Of a stretch of 64,000 nt of DNA, positions 40,418 through 50,455 are shown piece by piece. This DNA comes from Gracilaria domingensis (taxonomy: Eukaryota > Rhodophyta > Florideophyceae > Gracilariales > Gracilariaceae). The stretch spans positions 1-64,000 of the forward strand of contig VCMS01000295.1 of NCBI GenBank assembly GCA_022539475.1, given 5' to 3'. The notes under the pieces are model-generated. The model saw only the letters and a program-made list of their open reading frames with translations. It searched no databases and had not been told where the DNA came from. The position numbers and the translations under genes are program-made. Position 1 is the stretch's first letter. Every line of letters begins with the position of its first letter.

Positions 40418-41347
40418 ATGTCGAACGGATACGTGAAGGATGAGGAGCTGTTGGCGCTGTTGGAGGTGGAGGAGGTACCGCAGACACAGTCACCAAAGCG
40501 GGAAGAGGACGTGATTACGGTGGCTGGTCGGATGTCGCAGAAGAACGAAGTGGCTGATGAAGGAAAGAAGTGTGAGGCGAGGAGAAGGGATGGTGATGAG
40601 GTGGAGAAGGGTGTAGAATTGGAGGTGGAGGGGGTCACAATGGAAAGAAGGGGTGCGGTGCATCTGAGTCAGTTAGAGGTTGGAGACCAGATAGAGAGTA
40701 GGGGCGGAGAGGGTGACAGGGAGATGCGGTTTGTGGGGGAGATGAAGGCGAGAGTGGGGATGTTGAGGTTGGTGATGAAGGAGCAACTGGGCGATGGAAT
40801 TGTGGAGATTGTAACGGAAATGGGCGGTGTGGTGCTGCGTGGGGGTGGTAGTGGTGTTTCGGTTGAAGCGATTTCGAGCCTGCGGAATTCGTTGTCGGTA
40901 TTGGGAGTGGAGATGAGAAATCATGTGTATGGGATAGTGGAGTGTGCGGGAAGGGAGGTTGGAGAGTTGCGGGAAGAGAATAGGGTTCTGAACGAGAGGT
41001 TGGACGTGCTGGAGAAGGAGGTGAAGGAGCTGGGCAAGAGGCAAAGATTGGTGGAAGAGGAGACGGTGAAAGGAGGTGTGGAGGGAAAGACGGAGAAGGG
41101 AAGTGTGGGAAGGGTGGCGGTGCAGAAGGGGTCTCCTGTGACACCGAAGACAAAGGGTAGTGGGGTTGGGGATGGGAAGAGCCGTCTGAAGAATAGGCGT
41201 AAGGAGATGAAGAAGGTGGTGGAGGAGGTGCCGCGGGAGGGAGTCGGAGCTCCGGTGGTGACTGGGTTTAGGAGTGCGGCGGAGGTAGCGCGGACTGCGA
41301 AGGGGATTCTGAGGGGACAGGAGGAGAGAAGGATGGGAGGGATGTGA
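40418..41347 (+). CDS. Coiled-coil protein of unknown function
   Basis: ATG 40418 (MSNGYVKDEELLALLEVEEV) gives 309 residues. An acidic N-terminus and charged linker are followed by a long heptad region (IVECAGREVGELREENRVLNERLDVLEKEVKELGKRQRLVEEE) and a basic C-terminus (KSRLKNRRKEMKKVVEE). The coding strand is very G-rich and purine-biased. This architecture (coiled coil plus basic tail) occurs in ORF1 proteins of LINE-type retrotransposons and in many structural proteins; I see no domain to decide. It ends about 350 bp from the insertion site of element C. Confidence 0.5.
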   Translation: MSNGYVKDEELLALLEVEEVPQTQSPKREEDVITVAGRMSQKNEVADEGKKCEARRRDGDEVEKGVELEVEGVTMERRGAVHLSQLEVGDQIESRGGEGDREMRFVGEMKARVGMLRLVMKEQLGDGIVEIVTEMGGVVLRGGGSGVSVEAISSLRNSLSVLGVEMRNHVYGIVECAGREVGELREENRVLNERLDVLEKEVKELGKRQRLVEEETVKGGVEGKTEKGSVGRVAVQKGSPVTPKTKGSGVGDGKSRLKNRRKEMKKVVEEVPREGVGAPVVTGFRSAAEVARTAKGILRGQEERRMGGM

Positions 41348-41694
41348 AGCCGTTTTGGGGCGAGGCGGGTATACGAGAAGGGGGAGAGTTGTGCACCTCA
41401 CTTCTACAAAATGAACGCGTGATGGGCGAGAAATGGGTAAATAGCGGGGGTGGTGTGGACTGGGAAGAAGTGATGGGATGATTGAGGTGGGATGAGTTGC
41501 GATTGGCATTGCAACATGGGAGAAAATGGAAACGCAAACTAGCACGAGTGCAGTTTTGAGAGAGGGTCGCGGAAAAGAGTGAATGGGGTGGTGCGGCGAA
41601 GTAGAACCTCTACAAAAACTAGGGGACCCAAGAACTAAACTGCGCGAAATGGAATTTAATATTCCAAAATTTCTTAATTTTTTGAGTGCCAGCC

Positions 41695-41699
41695 TCTGC
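41695..41699. repeat. Target-site duplication of element C (left, TCTGC)
   Basis: TCTGC precedes the LTR at 41700 and follows the other LTR at 53476-53480. Confidence 0.95.
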
Positions 41700-42557
41700 T
41701 GTGGTGCAAAACCCTCGACGGGAAAACAACAAGCCGCGTCGCGGGCGAGCACCTCAGGGTGTTCAGGCCCTGCTCCCTGTGAAGGGCAGTCGAGCGGCAG
41801 AACCCTCCGATAGGGCCAACACGAGCCGGGTGTAAATCCGGGTGGCCCCGATCTGGGCGTGCAGTCGGAGGTAGAAGGGGTAGAATCGGCGTAGGTATCC
41901 GGATGGTTCCGGCGAGCCACAGCGAGTGGGGGTATCCAGCCCAACGGTATGGGACGACAAAAGATCAACAAGCGAGCCGCACTGCGGAGCACTGACTCGC
42001 GATAAGCGGGAAAACTCCCGAGACAAAATAAAACAAACCTACAATGTAGGGCAGAGTAGCGAAAGCCGTAAGACGGAAATGACAACAATAAAATAGATAA
42101 GAAAAGTGCCGTGACGACGGATTAGTACTCCTCAGGGACGGAGGTTGGTTGATCAGCCCGGAATTGCGGCGGTATTCCCCAGGATGGGGCTGGTGACCGT
42201 GCGCAAGCGGCAAGAAGATCAGAGCCAAAGGCCTCGTTGAGGTTTACTTCCCGTACAGTGGCGGCAAGTGCCGCCACTTATATACGGCACTTGAAAATAT
42301 CAATTAAAATATCTAACTATCCGGCGCTGCCGGCCAATACACTACAGGTGTGCCCCCGTGGCATGCTTGCCACGGGGCCCGCGCGATCGGGCCAACTTGG
42401 GACACGTGTGCAGAAATACTACCCTTCCTAGGCATACCCCAAAATAGGGACACTACCCCAGTAGCCTCTCATAACCTGAGGTGTCGCAGCCGGTAACGGA
42501 TCAACAAACTATGAAAAGCACCTCGGTGCATCCCCACAAAGGGCGTTTTGCTCTACA
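41700..42557 (-). repeat. 3' LTR of element C
   Basis: Plus strand TGTGGTGCAAAAC...TGCTCTACA, 858 bp, matching 52618-53475. A TATA box on the element strand (TATATAA at 42278-42284) is followed immediately by the palindrome at 42257-42278. Confidence 0.96.
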
Positions 42558-42573
42558 TCTCCCCCTTCTCAGG
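42558..42573 (-). promoter_or_regulatory. 3' polypurine tract of element C
   Basis: Element strand CTGAGAAGGGGGAGA directly abuts TGTAGAG at the LTR start. A 15-base exact copy occurs at 44539-44553. Confidence 0.88.
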
Positions 42574-42616
42574 CTGAGACACCGACTCCGTCGGCTCGAT
42601 ACGCCTCGCGATGGAG

Positions 42617-42624
42617 GTATATAA
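42617..42624 (+). promoter_or_regulatory. Putative TATA box of the antisense gene
   Basis: TATATAAG (within GGAGGTATATAAGGAAG) lies about 100 bases upstream of ATG 42719, a plausible core promoter on the strand opposite to gag-pol. Confidence 0.5.
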
Positions 42625-42718
42625 GGAAGTCTCCCAAGACGGGTCTGCCGAGAACTGTTCGGAGCCACCAACACCTCCGGTGTCAGTAGCGAACCTCGTC
42701 ATCTCGAGCCCTCCCGCG

Positions 42719-44410
42719 ATGTCCAACGCACCGAACGGCCCTCCGTCCTCGACGGCACGCATGCAAGTATCGAACCCGCCGTTCCGGTCTGTTCCTCTCC
42801 CGCAGTCGGCGGCTGCCTCCCAGCCGGGTTCTTCCGGACAAGATCACGCTCCAGCTCAGGCTGGTCCCGCGCCCGTGTGGGATTGGTTCAACGCCGAGAT
42901 GCCAGCTACGCTGGGTGGATGGCCTACCGCAGGCGCCTTACGCATCCGGGATCCGCACCGGCACAGTTTCCTTTTTGCCCAGGCTCCCTGGTTTGACGCC
43001 GAAGCCGTTCGGGATACAGAGCTCGTCGACTCGTACGCTGTCGACGGTCAACTCCCTGGTGGGCTTCCTGCTGACGTTACCCGTTCATGGGACTGGATCG
43101 CCCGCGTTGCGGTTATACCGAGCTGCCTGTTTGTAGGTCGAAACGAGACGAGACAATTCGCTCGCAATGAGATGGCCCGCATTGGGTACGCGCGACACTT
43201 CCGAGCTCCGAACGAACATCCGGTGCCGGCACAGTACCAGTACGATGTGGCACGTTACCGAACTTTCGGCGAGGTCGGCTACGGCGACCACCTAGCCAAC
43301 GCGTTGGACGAAATTGACCGATATTCGGATACCGTTCAGCCGCAGCAGGAGTTGATCCTGTGGGCGCGGCCGATCCTTCGCGCCGAGTTCCGGTTCCTTC
43401 GCCGTCCTGGACGGTCTCAATTTCATGAAGGCCTCCGATTCGAGAGGAAATGGCGTTCCCGCTTCGGGGTACTGGTGCCGTACCAGTGCACGGAGGTGGA
43501 ACGCATTGCGCGTCACTCCCATACTGGGAGATACCTGCCGCTGCCGTCATTCTGGCCTGCGGTCGAAGTCCCACGAGGGTGTCACGTAGAGCTACCGCCC
43601 TGCCTAACTTACATAGGCTCGTACTTCATGAACGATCCGCCTCGCGGCCTGTGGAGCATCCTGGCAACAGAATGGACCGTCCGCGTTGCGGCTTTCCTCC
43701 TCATCGAGGCATATGATTCCTACCGAGTTTGGTTCATCCCGGAACTCATCCGGCGAGCGATCCGAGCGTTGGATCTCTCCGAAGTGCTCGGCTCGGTCCG
43801 CAATGCGCGCGAAGCCACCGCGTTGGTGGACGTCATTGACCAGATTGACTGGAATGAGGTGCCTGCTAGTCAGGTTTCCGACGGAGTCCGTCGGCAGTCG
43901 GACCGTTCTCCCGGACGGAACGTCAACGCCGGCGACTTCGTATACTTTGACCCATGGATTTGGGAGGTAATTGGCCCCGCTGAGGCGGCTGGTCGCCGCC
44001 GAGAGGAGCGATATATCCCGGAAGGGCACCCGCGTGGGTTCGTATACGTCGACGATGACGGTGATGACCCTGCAGAGGGAGGAAGTCCCATGGATGAGGG
44101 GAGCCCAGTGGGGGTTGCCTCGGAGCCCGACACTACGGGAGATGACGACGAAGTCGTGATCGTTGACCCGCCCGCTGTAGCGGCTCCCGCTCCGACCGGC
44201 CCGTGGGCTCAGGATGTAGCATCCGCCGTGGGCGGCAGTTCTTCTCTCACTCCGCGAGCGGCGGTCATTCGCGACTTTCTTCGAGGCGTGGGAGTGGCCG
44301 TTCCCGATACGGTGACCGACGAGTCGGAGTTGCAGGCAATAGCGGCACAGCGCTTCTCCGGGGCTCCCGGTAGTGGGGGCACCCCAGGTGCTGGACCGTC
44401 CGGCGCGTAA
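42719..44410 (+). CDS. Antisense protein gene inside element C
   Basis: Between pol and the 3' LTR, on the strand opposite gag-pol, lies a frame of 564 residues from ATG 42719 (MSNAPNGPPSS), or 599 from the more upstream ATG 42611 that overlaps the TATA box. It overlaps no sense ORF, so it is not a shadow. A Pro/Ser/Ala-rich leader precedes a globular region with many Trp and Arg (PVWDWFNAEMPATLGGW, RSWDWIARVAVIP, WSILATEWTVRVAAFLLIEAYD, DFVYFDPWIWEVIG), then an acidic, disordered tail (EPDTTGDDDEVVIVD). I recognise no family. Antisense accessory ORFs at this position are known in some plant Ty3/gypsy elements; regulation of the element or a structural role is conjecture. Confidence 0.75.
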   Translation: MSNAPNGPPSSTARMQVSNPPFRSVPLPQSAAASQPGSSGQDHAPAQAGPAPVWDWFNAEMPATLGGWPTAGALRIRDPHRHSFLFAQAPWFDAEAVRDTELVDSYAVDGQLPGGLPADVTRSWDWIARVAVIPSCLFVGRNETRQFARNEMARIGYARHFRAPNEHPVPAQYQYDVARYRTFGEVGYGDHLANALDEIDRYSDTVQPQQELILWARPILRAEFRFLRRPGRSQFHEGLRFERKWRSRFGVLVPYQCTEVERIARHSHTGRYLPLPSFWPAVEVPRGCHVELPPCLTYIGSYFMNDPPRGLWSILATEWTVRVAAFLLIEAYDSYRVWFIPELIRRAIRALDLSEVLGSVRNAREATALVDVIDQIDWNEVPASQVSDGVRRQSDRSPGRNVNAGDFVYFDPWIWEVIGPAEAAGRRREERYIPEGHPRGFVYVDDDGDDPAEGGSPMDEGSPVGVASEPDTTGDDDEVVIVDPPAVAAPAPTGPWAQDVASAVGGSSSLTPRAAVIRDFLRGVGVAVPDTVTDESELQAIAAQRFSGAPGSGGTPGAGPSGA

Positions 44411-44921
44411 TTTTCCGGCTCGAGATCCCTGACGGGCTGTAGTAGTCCGTAGTAGACCCTGATGATGAGGGGCGAACTCAATAGTTAGAGGTAAACTTCA
44501 CCAGCCCTGCTGGCTTGGCCCACATTTTTCTTCCTGTTCTCCCCCTTCTCAGTGGGCAATACCTCGTTTGAGGCTGTTGCGAATGGCCCACAAGAGAGGG
44601 GTAACTTTTCCGCACAAGTGGCTGTAGCGATAAAACTTCTTAGTCTTCCTTCCAGTTTCCTGGCTTCTTCTCCTTCTTCTTAGGCTTCTTTCTTCTTTAT
44701 CTTCTTCTCCACTGTAAGTGGCTTCCGCATTTCGCGGCATGTTTGTTCAGCAAAAAGCTGTCCGCTTAGAGCGGCCTGGTCCGCCTGAGGCGGCTAAGTG
44801 ATCTCGAGTTAACTTCAAGTTGCATCCGCTTGACGCGGCATATTCTTGCGTAATGCAATACTGTCCGCATGAGGCGGCATATTCCGTCTGGGACGGCTGT
44901 GCTCAATAGAGACGTGGGTGG
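44411..44921 (-). other. Spacer of element C with internal PPT and hairpin series
   Basis: This non-coding spacer separates the pol stop from the antisense gene. It contains 13-nt hairpins of the form N4-N5-N4 at 44762, 44781, 44826, 44846, 44865 and 44884, with CCGC/GCGG arms predominating. A T/C-rich run (TCTTCTTTATCTTCTTC) lies at about 44690-44710. Confidence 0.8.
44539..44553 (-). promoter_or_regulatory. Second polypurine tract copy in element C
   Basis: Element strand CTGAGAAGGGGGAGA, a 15-base exact copy of the 3' PPT, on the far side of the antisense gene. The antisense gene is thus bracketed by two PPTs in direct orientation, 1.98 kb apart. Confidence 0.75.
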
Positions 44922-47900
44922 TCAACCCACTTGGGCCTTGTCCAGCGTAGCCGGTATCGGTGTCCGTGTGCGACGGTGGTACTGCAAGACCTTCGAGCGA
45001 GGCAAGTGCTCAATGGGCTCGTGCGTATCCTCTGAAGAGGCGTAGCCGTACCAACGGACTCGATACAGTAGTTCCCCGTCAGGGGCGTAGCCGTGACTTA
45101 TCAGACGGTCAATGACATACTCCTCATCGAGGACCTTCCGCGCAGGATGCGGCTTTGTCGATGTATCCTCTCTCGAGGTGTCGTTGTTACCTCTCCCGTC
45201 GTGGGCTTCATTGGTTCCTTTCGACTTCCGTCCTGACGGCAAGACATCCTGTACGCCAGGCGAGAGCCATTTTGACCATGGTGTTTCCATGTCATTCCGG
45301 CTTCCAGAGTTCTGGCTTTCCTTCCCGTATTGTCGGGCTGTTACCGAGCTTCGGTGTTCTCGAATAGCGAGCTTCCGGCGTTCCGGCAAGATCTCCCGAA
45401 GTGAGGGTGAACGGTCCGCAATGCGGTGTGCCAGCGAGTGGTGCCGTGGCACGTGCCGAGGCGACGCCTTGCCAAGCATTGCTGGCGGTGGGGCCTGCGC
45501 CGTTGCACGGCTGTGCGTTGCCGATTCAAATTCGGAATTTCCGTTTCCGGCGGCCGCAATCCTTACAGCGGGCACGTGCCCGGCTCGTGTGTTGTCACCC
45601 TCCACTGGAGGCGGATCGCCGGCGAAGCCAGACACTTGGCGCAGCGTGCGCGCGTGTGCAGCGTTGGGCTGCTGCCCACCTACTGTGGCATGTCGGCCTG
45701 CTGTTGCGGCGGTTGCCTCCGTGTTTTCAACGGCTTCATTACTCGATGCTTCAATAAAATCTCCCGAAATCGGGTCTGCCGTAACAACACGGTCTTTCTG
45801 GACAGGCTTCTTTTCCGGTCTTCCGGCTTCTTTTGACGCGAGTGCGCTGCCGCTGCCGGGCTCCGACTGCGGCGGGCATGTACTTTCCGCATTCGACGTG
45901 GCTGCTGCGGTGGTTACCACCCTCTTTTCCGGCGTACCGGTCTCACGCTGCACAGCTGGGGCAGGCTCTTGTCCTTCCGTCTGTGACGGCCGTACAGTGC
46001 TATCCGCGGGCGAAGCGGCGACTTCTGCAGCAGCTACATCCTGGTGTTCTTCCGGTTCTCCGGCTTCGTGCTCCACCGAAGTGGTGCGTTCCTCTTTAGG
46101 CTTCCGCGATAACTGCGCGTTTCTCGCTTCTTTCCGAATCTTCGGCTGTACGTCGCGCGTCCGCGTGCTTTCACCACGACTTGCGTGCGGCCCGGAGGCC
46201 TGCAAAGGCACTTCCGTCGACGACGGCGACAACGAGATCGAGCGACTTACCTCCTCCTCCCCCTCCTCAGTTGGAGCGTCGGGGGTGGTGTTGAGTATCC
46301 CCTGAGGGGCCAGTATCCGCGTGTGGACATGTGCGGCGTTCGAGACTGGCGGGTTAGCTTCCGGCTTTGCCGGCAAATCAGCAAGTCCGCGGCTAGGATG
46401 CGGCAGGACTGACAACGAAGCGCGCTCTCCCGCTGTCGCGGCTTGGTCCACAGTAGGCGTAGCGCTGTCCGGCGTTTCCGGTTGCTTTTCCTGACGAACA
46501 GGCTGTGGCGCAGGCGTTACGCGATCGCGCGAAAAACGCTCGTGTTCACCCTCAATATCGAGGACAACCGTTGTATCGGTGATAGAAATAACCCTGTAGG
46601 GGCCGTCCGCGATAGGAGAGAGCTTATGCCTCTTCTCCTTTTCCGGGTTATAGTATTCCTTCCGTAGGAAGGCGTAGTTACCTTCCCTGATCTGAGGGGC
46701 ATCCCTGCGCATTCGTGCGTCGAAATTCCGCTTGTACGCGGCTTGTGCCTTATCGATGTTTTGCCTAACTGTAGGAATGATGTTCTTAAGCCAGGCCTTC
46801 CAGGCGTCCCTGTGTAGACGAGGCGAGGGGAACTTATCCAAAGTTGGCTGTGGCTCGATAGCCACCGAAGGTGGAACGCGTGATAGCACAAGCTCGAACG
46901 GCGAGATCTGAGTAGTGCGATGAACCTGCGTATTGTAGGCATATGTCACCGCATCGGTGTATTGATCCCACTCCGACGGATGTTCGGCAACGAATGTCCG
47001 TAATGCATTGAGCATTGTGCGGTTAAAACGTTCAACCTGCCCATTACTCTGGGGGTGGTATGTTGTCGTAAACCAGTTTTGGATCCGCAAGATGCGGCAA
47101 ACGTCCTGAAAGAACTTAGCCGTAAACTGCGGTCCATTATCCGATAACAGGTCAATCGGCGGTCCGTAGACAAAAACCCAGTGTGTAACGAAAGCTTGGG
47201 CGACCGCACTGGCGGTAACCTTCGTCAAAGGCACAGTCCGTACCAGTTTAGAAAAACGGTCGGTGATCACAAGTAGAAACTGGTTTCCCCGGCGAGTGCG
47301 GATAAACTCGCCGAGCAAGTCAATTGCCACGAATTCAAGTGGAGCCCTGGCAGGGAAGAGTACCAACTTCTTGGAGTACTTCCGCAGTTTGACGCGGTTC
47401 TTCGCGCAGTCAGAACATCCACGAACAGTGGCATACGCGTCGAAAGCCATTGCTGGCCAGTAAAAGTCCTTCCGTAAGGTGTAGTACAACTTCCTGCCAC
47501 CAGGGTGGGCTGACAACTTCGCGTAGTGCGAAAAATGCAGTACTTGTGACTGAAGTGAGTGCGGAACCACAATCTGTGGCCTGTTTCCGACGGTTCGGAT
47601 TAGAAATCCTTGGTCGTTCTCGACGAAAGGCAACTGTGCTCCACCGTTTAGACGACTACGAATCTCCGTACAAAAACGGTCGGTGTGCTGCTCCCGGATG
47701 AGTTCCTCCGGCTTGATCGGTACGAAAGAGCCCGGTTCGGGTTGCGTGTCAGACACGGCTAAAACAGCATCGTAGATGTCCCATCCTTCCGATTCTTCAT
47801 CGGCATCGCTCGAGCCGTCTTCCACGAGGAAGCACGGTATCTCCAGATCATCGACTGGCGCAGCTTCAGCCGCTGTTTCCAAGCGGGACAGTGCATCAGC

Positions 47901-50446
47901 CTGAGTGTTCAGGAGTCCTTTCTTGTAACGGATTTCGAAGTCGAATTCCGACAAGCGAAGTCTCCACCGCATCAAGCGAACAGATGGCTCTGCTATAGAG
48001 AGTAGCCAGCGTAATGCCGAATGATCGGTATGGACAATGAAGCGGGTCCCCATAAGATAGGGCCGCAGTGTCTGTAACGCCCAGACAACTGCCAAGCACT
48101 CCTTCTCGGATACCGAGTAATTCCTCTCGTGAACGTTGAGGCTCCTTGACCAATACCCAATTGGCAATCGCTCGCCATCATTGGTGGTCTGGAATAGGGC
48201 ACAGCCGACTTGGTAGTCGCTCGCATCCGTATCTACTGCATATGGCAAACCAGCCCTAGGCAGGGATAAAACAGGTGGCGATGTCACCGCGTCCACGAGC
48301 GACGAGAAAGCCGCGACCTTGCGGTTGTCGAATTCTTCCAGATCGACTGGCTGGCCTTTGCGAAGAAGCTCGTTCAGAGGTGCAGCGATATCCGCAAAGT
48401 TCGGAATGAAGCGGCGATACACATTGCACAAGCCGAGAAAAGATCGGAGTTCCGTCTGCGTCCTCGGATGCTTAGCCTCTTTGAGAGATTTCACGCGTAC
48501 TTCGTCAATCGAAAGCCGTCCCGGACGGATAACATGGCCGAGATACCTGACGGTTTCGGTAAAGAACTCACACTTCTTGAGCTTGAGCGTAATGCCTGCA
48601 TCGCGTAGGACTCGCATCACATCCCGTACGTGGGTCAAGTGCTCATCCAGGTTGCTGGAGTAGACAATGATGTCATCCAGGTATACCAGGCAAGTCTTCC
48701 ACTTAAAGCGGGCTAGCAAAATATCCACAGCTCGTTGAAAAGTGGCTGGCGCGTTCGTTAACCCAAAGGGCATCCGATTGAATCGGTACAATCCTTCATG
48801 ACAAACGAAGGCTGTCTTGTCACGATCCTCAGCCCTCACGGGAACTTGCCAATAGCCCCAATTCGCGTCTAGGGTTGTGAACACTTTCGCGTCGCCCAAT
48901 GAATCGATGCATTCATCCATTCGTGGGATAGGATACACATCCTTGACCGTAGCCGCGTTTAGCTTGCGGTAATCGATGCAAAATCGCCAAGACCCATCAG
49001 CTTTGGGCGCGAGCACCACCGGCGATGCCCAAGGTGACTGAGCCGGCTCGATAACTCCAGCGCGGAGCATCTTCTCAACTTGAGCTTTCTCCTCCTGCCG
49101 AGCTGTCGGTCCTGCCCTGTAAGGGTGCTGTGAAATGGGCCGAGTATTCGGTAGCAAATCAATCCGATGTTCGGTAATACCAATCTTACCCAGTGTGCCA
49201 TCCCACATGGGCGTGAACTCCTCAAGCATGTGCCGCAATTTATCGCGGTGAGTCTCTGGGACATGTTCAAGATCCAGAGACTCCAGTTCCTGTACTGCCT
49301 TATCCTTCGTGTCAGCAGCACTCAGGTCCGTATCATTACTGTCCGACGAGGTCGGCATTGCCTCCTTCGACAGGCTGCGGTTATTTGCATCCGACGAAGT
49401 CGGCGTAGCATCTTCCGACGAACTGTTCGGTCCAGTCGTTTCGGAATTGTTCCGTTCCGCCTCCCCCTCCTCAGCTTCGAGGATTCCGAGAACCTCGGCA
49501 ATAGAAACCTGAGTAGGCACTATAGCCGCAGGGTGCGGAAGCAACGAACCAATAACTTGGCTCCTAACCAACCGTTGAGAAAAACGGCTGAAGTTCGCAA
49601 CCAGCACCTGAAAAGGCTTCTCGGGTTCGACGAAAACAATCCCATTAGCGAGGGCAAGCTGATGCTTCTCCTGTAACGCAGGCAACGGTTGTACCGTTTG
49701 TAAGCCACATTGTGGGGAGGTCACAGTAACCCAGACCTGTGATTCAGGCGGGATGGAAATGGGCCGAGCTACTCGGAGCTTTGTAGACTTCCGTTCATCG
49801 GCTGTAGGCTTCTGTGCCGCAGGCAAAGGGACTTGCTTCTTCAGAGCCCGGCGCAGGGGACGCCGAACGATCGGTACAGTAGTCCCATCTTCCATTTCGA
49901 TGGTTCGCTTCCGCGGTCGAATTGCATCGACGAAGCGGTCACAGAAGTCGCAGCCGAGGATAACCGGCGCAGCGAGTTGCTTGCAAACCAAGAAATCGAG
50001 CTTCGCCACGTAGCGGCCAAGCCTGACGAGCAGGTCTATTACTCCCACAGTCGAAAGTGGCCGATTGTTCGCATCCGCTATGTCAATCTGCGGCGCCGCA
50101 CGAACGCGAGACCGCAAGTGCGGCGGAATCATTGATTCAACCAAGAAATTTGGCCCAGCTCCTGTATCGAGCACGGACAACTGCCGAACCATGTACTGGT
50201 CGGAAACACCCAGGTCGGCGTAAACTTTGTAGTTACGTTTCGCCATGACCAGGACTCTATCCGGGAACCGGCTGTTCTTAGACCGTATCCACGGGCGACG
50301 CAAGACACCAAGGTGCTCAGAGTCCACGTCTGTAGTGGCCAGTTTCCTCGAAAGGATTGTGACCGGGGAGCGAGGCTTTTCAGCCTCAGGCGCACTAAAC
50401 TCCGTCGCTGGGGGCGCCTCTCCATTGCTGGAGGCTCCCTTGCTCA
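44922..50446 (-). CDS. pol: Pol polyprotein of element C, intact, with chromodomain
   Basis: The frame is open from the gag stop (-1 frame) to TGA 44922, more than 1,800 residues; numbers below count from 50327. The protease motif DTGAGPN is near 54. RT follows with FCIDYRKLNAATV and the YLDD box near 551. RNase H (DTDASD near 700, KECLAVVW, TDHSALRW) is next, then the integrase zinc module (HYAKLSAHPGG to CSDC, about 936-974). The integrase core has AIDLLGEF (1005), LLSDNGPQ (1060) and GQVERFN (1098), and the GPYRV module is near 1242. A disordered linker of about 450 residues leads to a chromodomain (EEYVIDRLISHG, YRVRWYGY, 1733-1790). Expression is probably by -1 frameshift from gag. Confidence 0.95.
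46251..46270 (-). promoter_or_regulatory. Internal polypurine tract in the post-integrase linker of C
   Basis: Element strand CTGAGGAGGGGGAGGAGG, encoding EEGEEE. It is positioned as the tract at 8440 in element A. Confidence 0.5.
49461..49478 (-). promoter_or_regulatory. Internal polypurine tract in the protease-RT linker of C
   Basis: Element strand CTGAGGAGGGGGAGGCGG, encoding EEGE. It is positioned as 11611 in A and 2906 in B. Confidence 0.5.
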
Positions 50447-50455
50447 GTTTTTCTG
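50443..50455 (-). promoter_or_regulatory. Predicted -1 ribosomal frameshift site, element C
   Basis: Gag ends CAG AAA AAC TGA; slipping on AAA AAC places translation in the pol frame (K L S K G). The A run is the loop of GCTCAG-AAAAA-CTGAGC. Element D has the same twelve bases at its gag end. Confidence 0.75.

Noticed and set aside
45112-46305. 397-codon plus-strand frame opposite the pol linker of element C
   Set aside because: It lies opposite a low-complexity coding linker with biased composition, which readily leaves the complement open. Unlike 42719-44410 it overlaps a real sense frame and shows Ser/Cys/Ala-rich sequence without structure.
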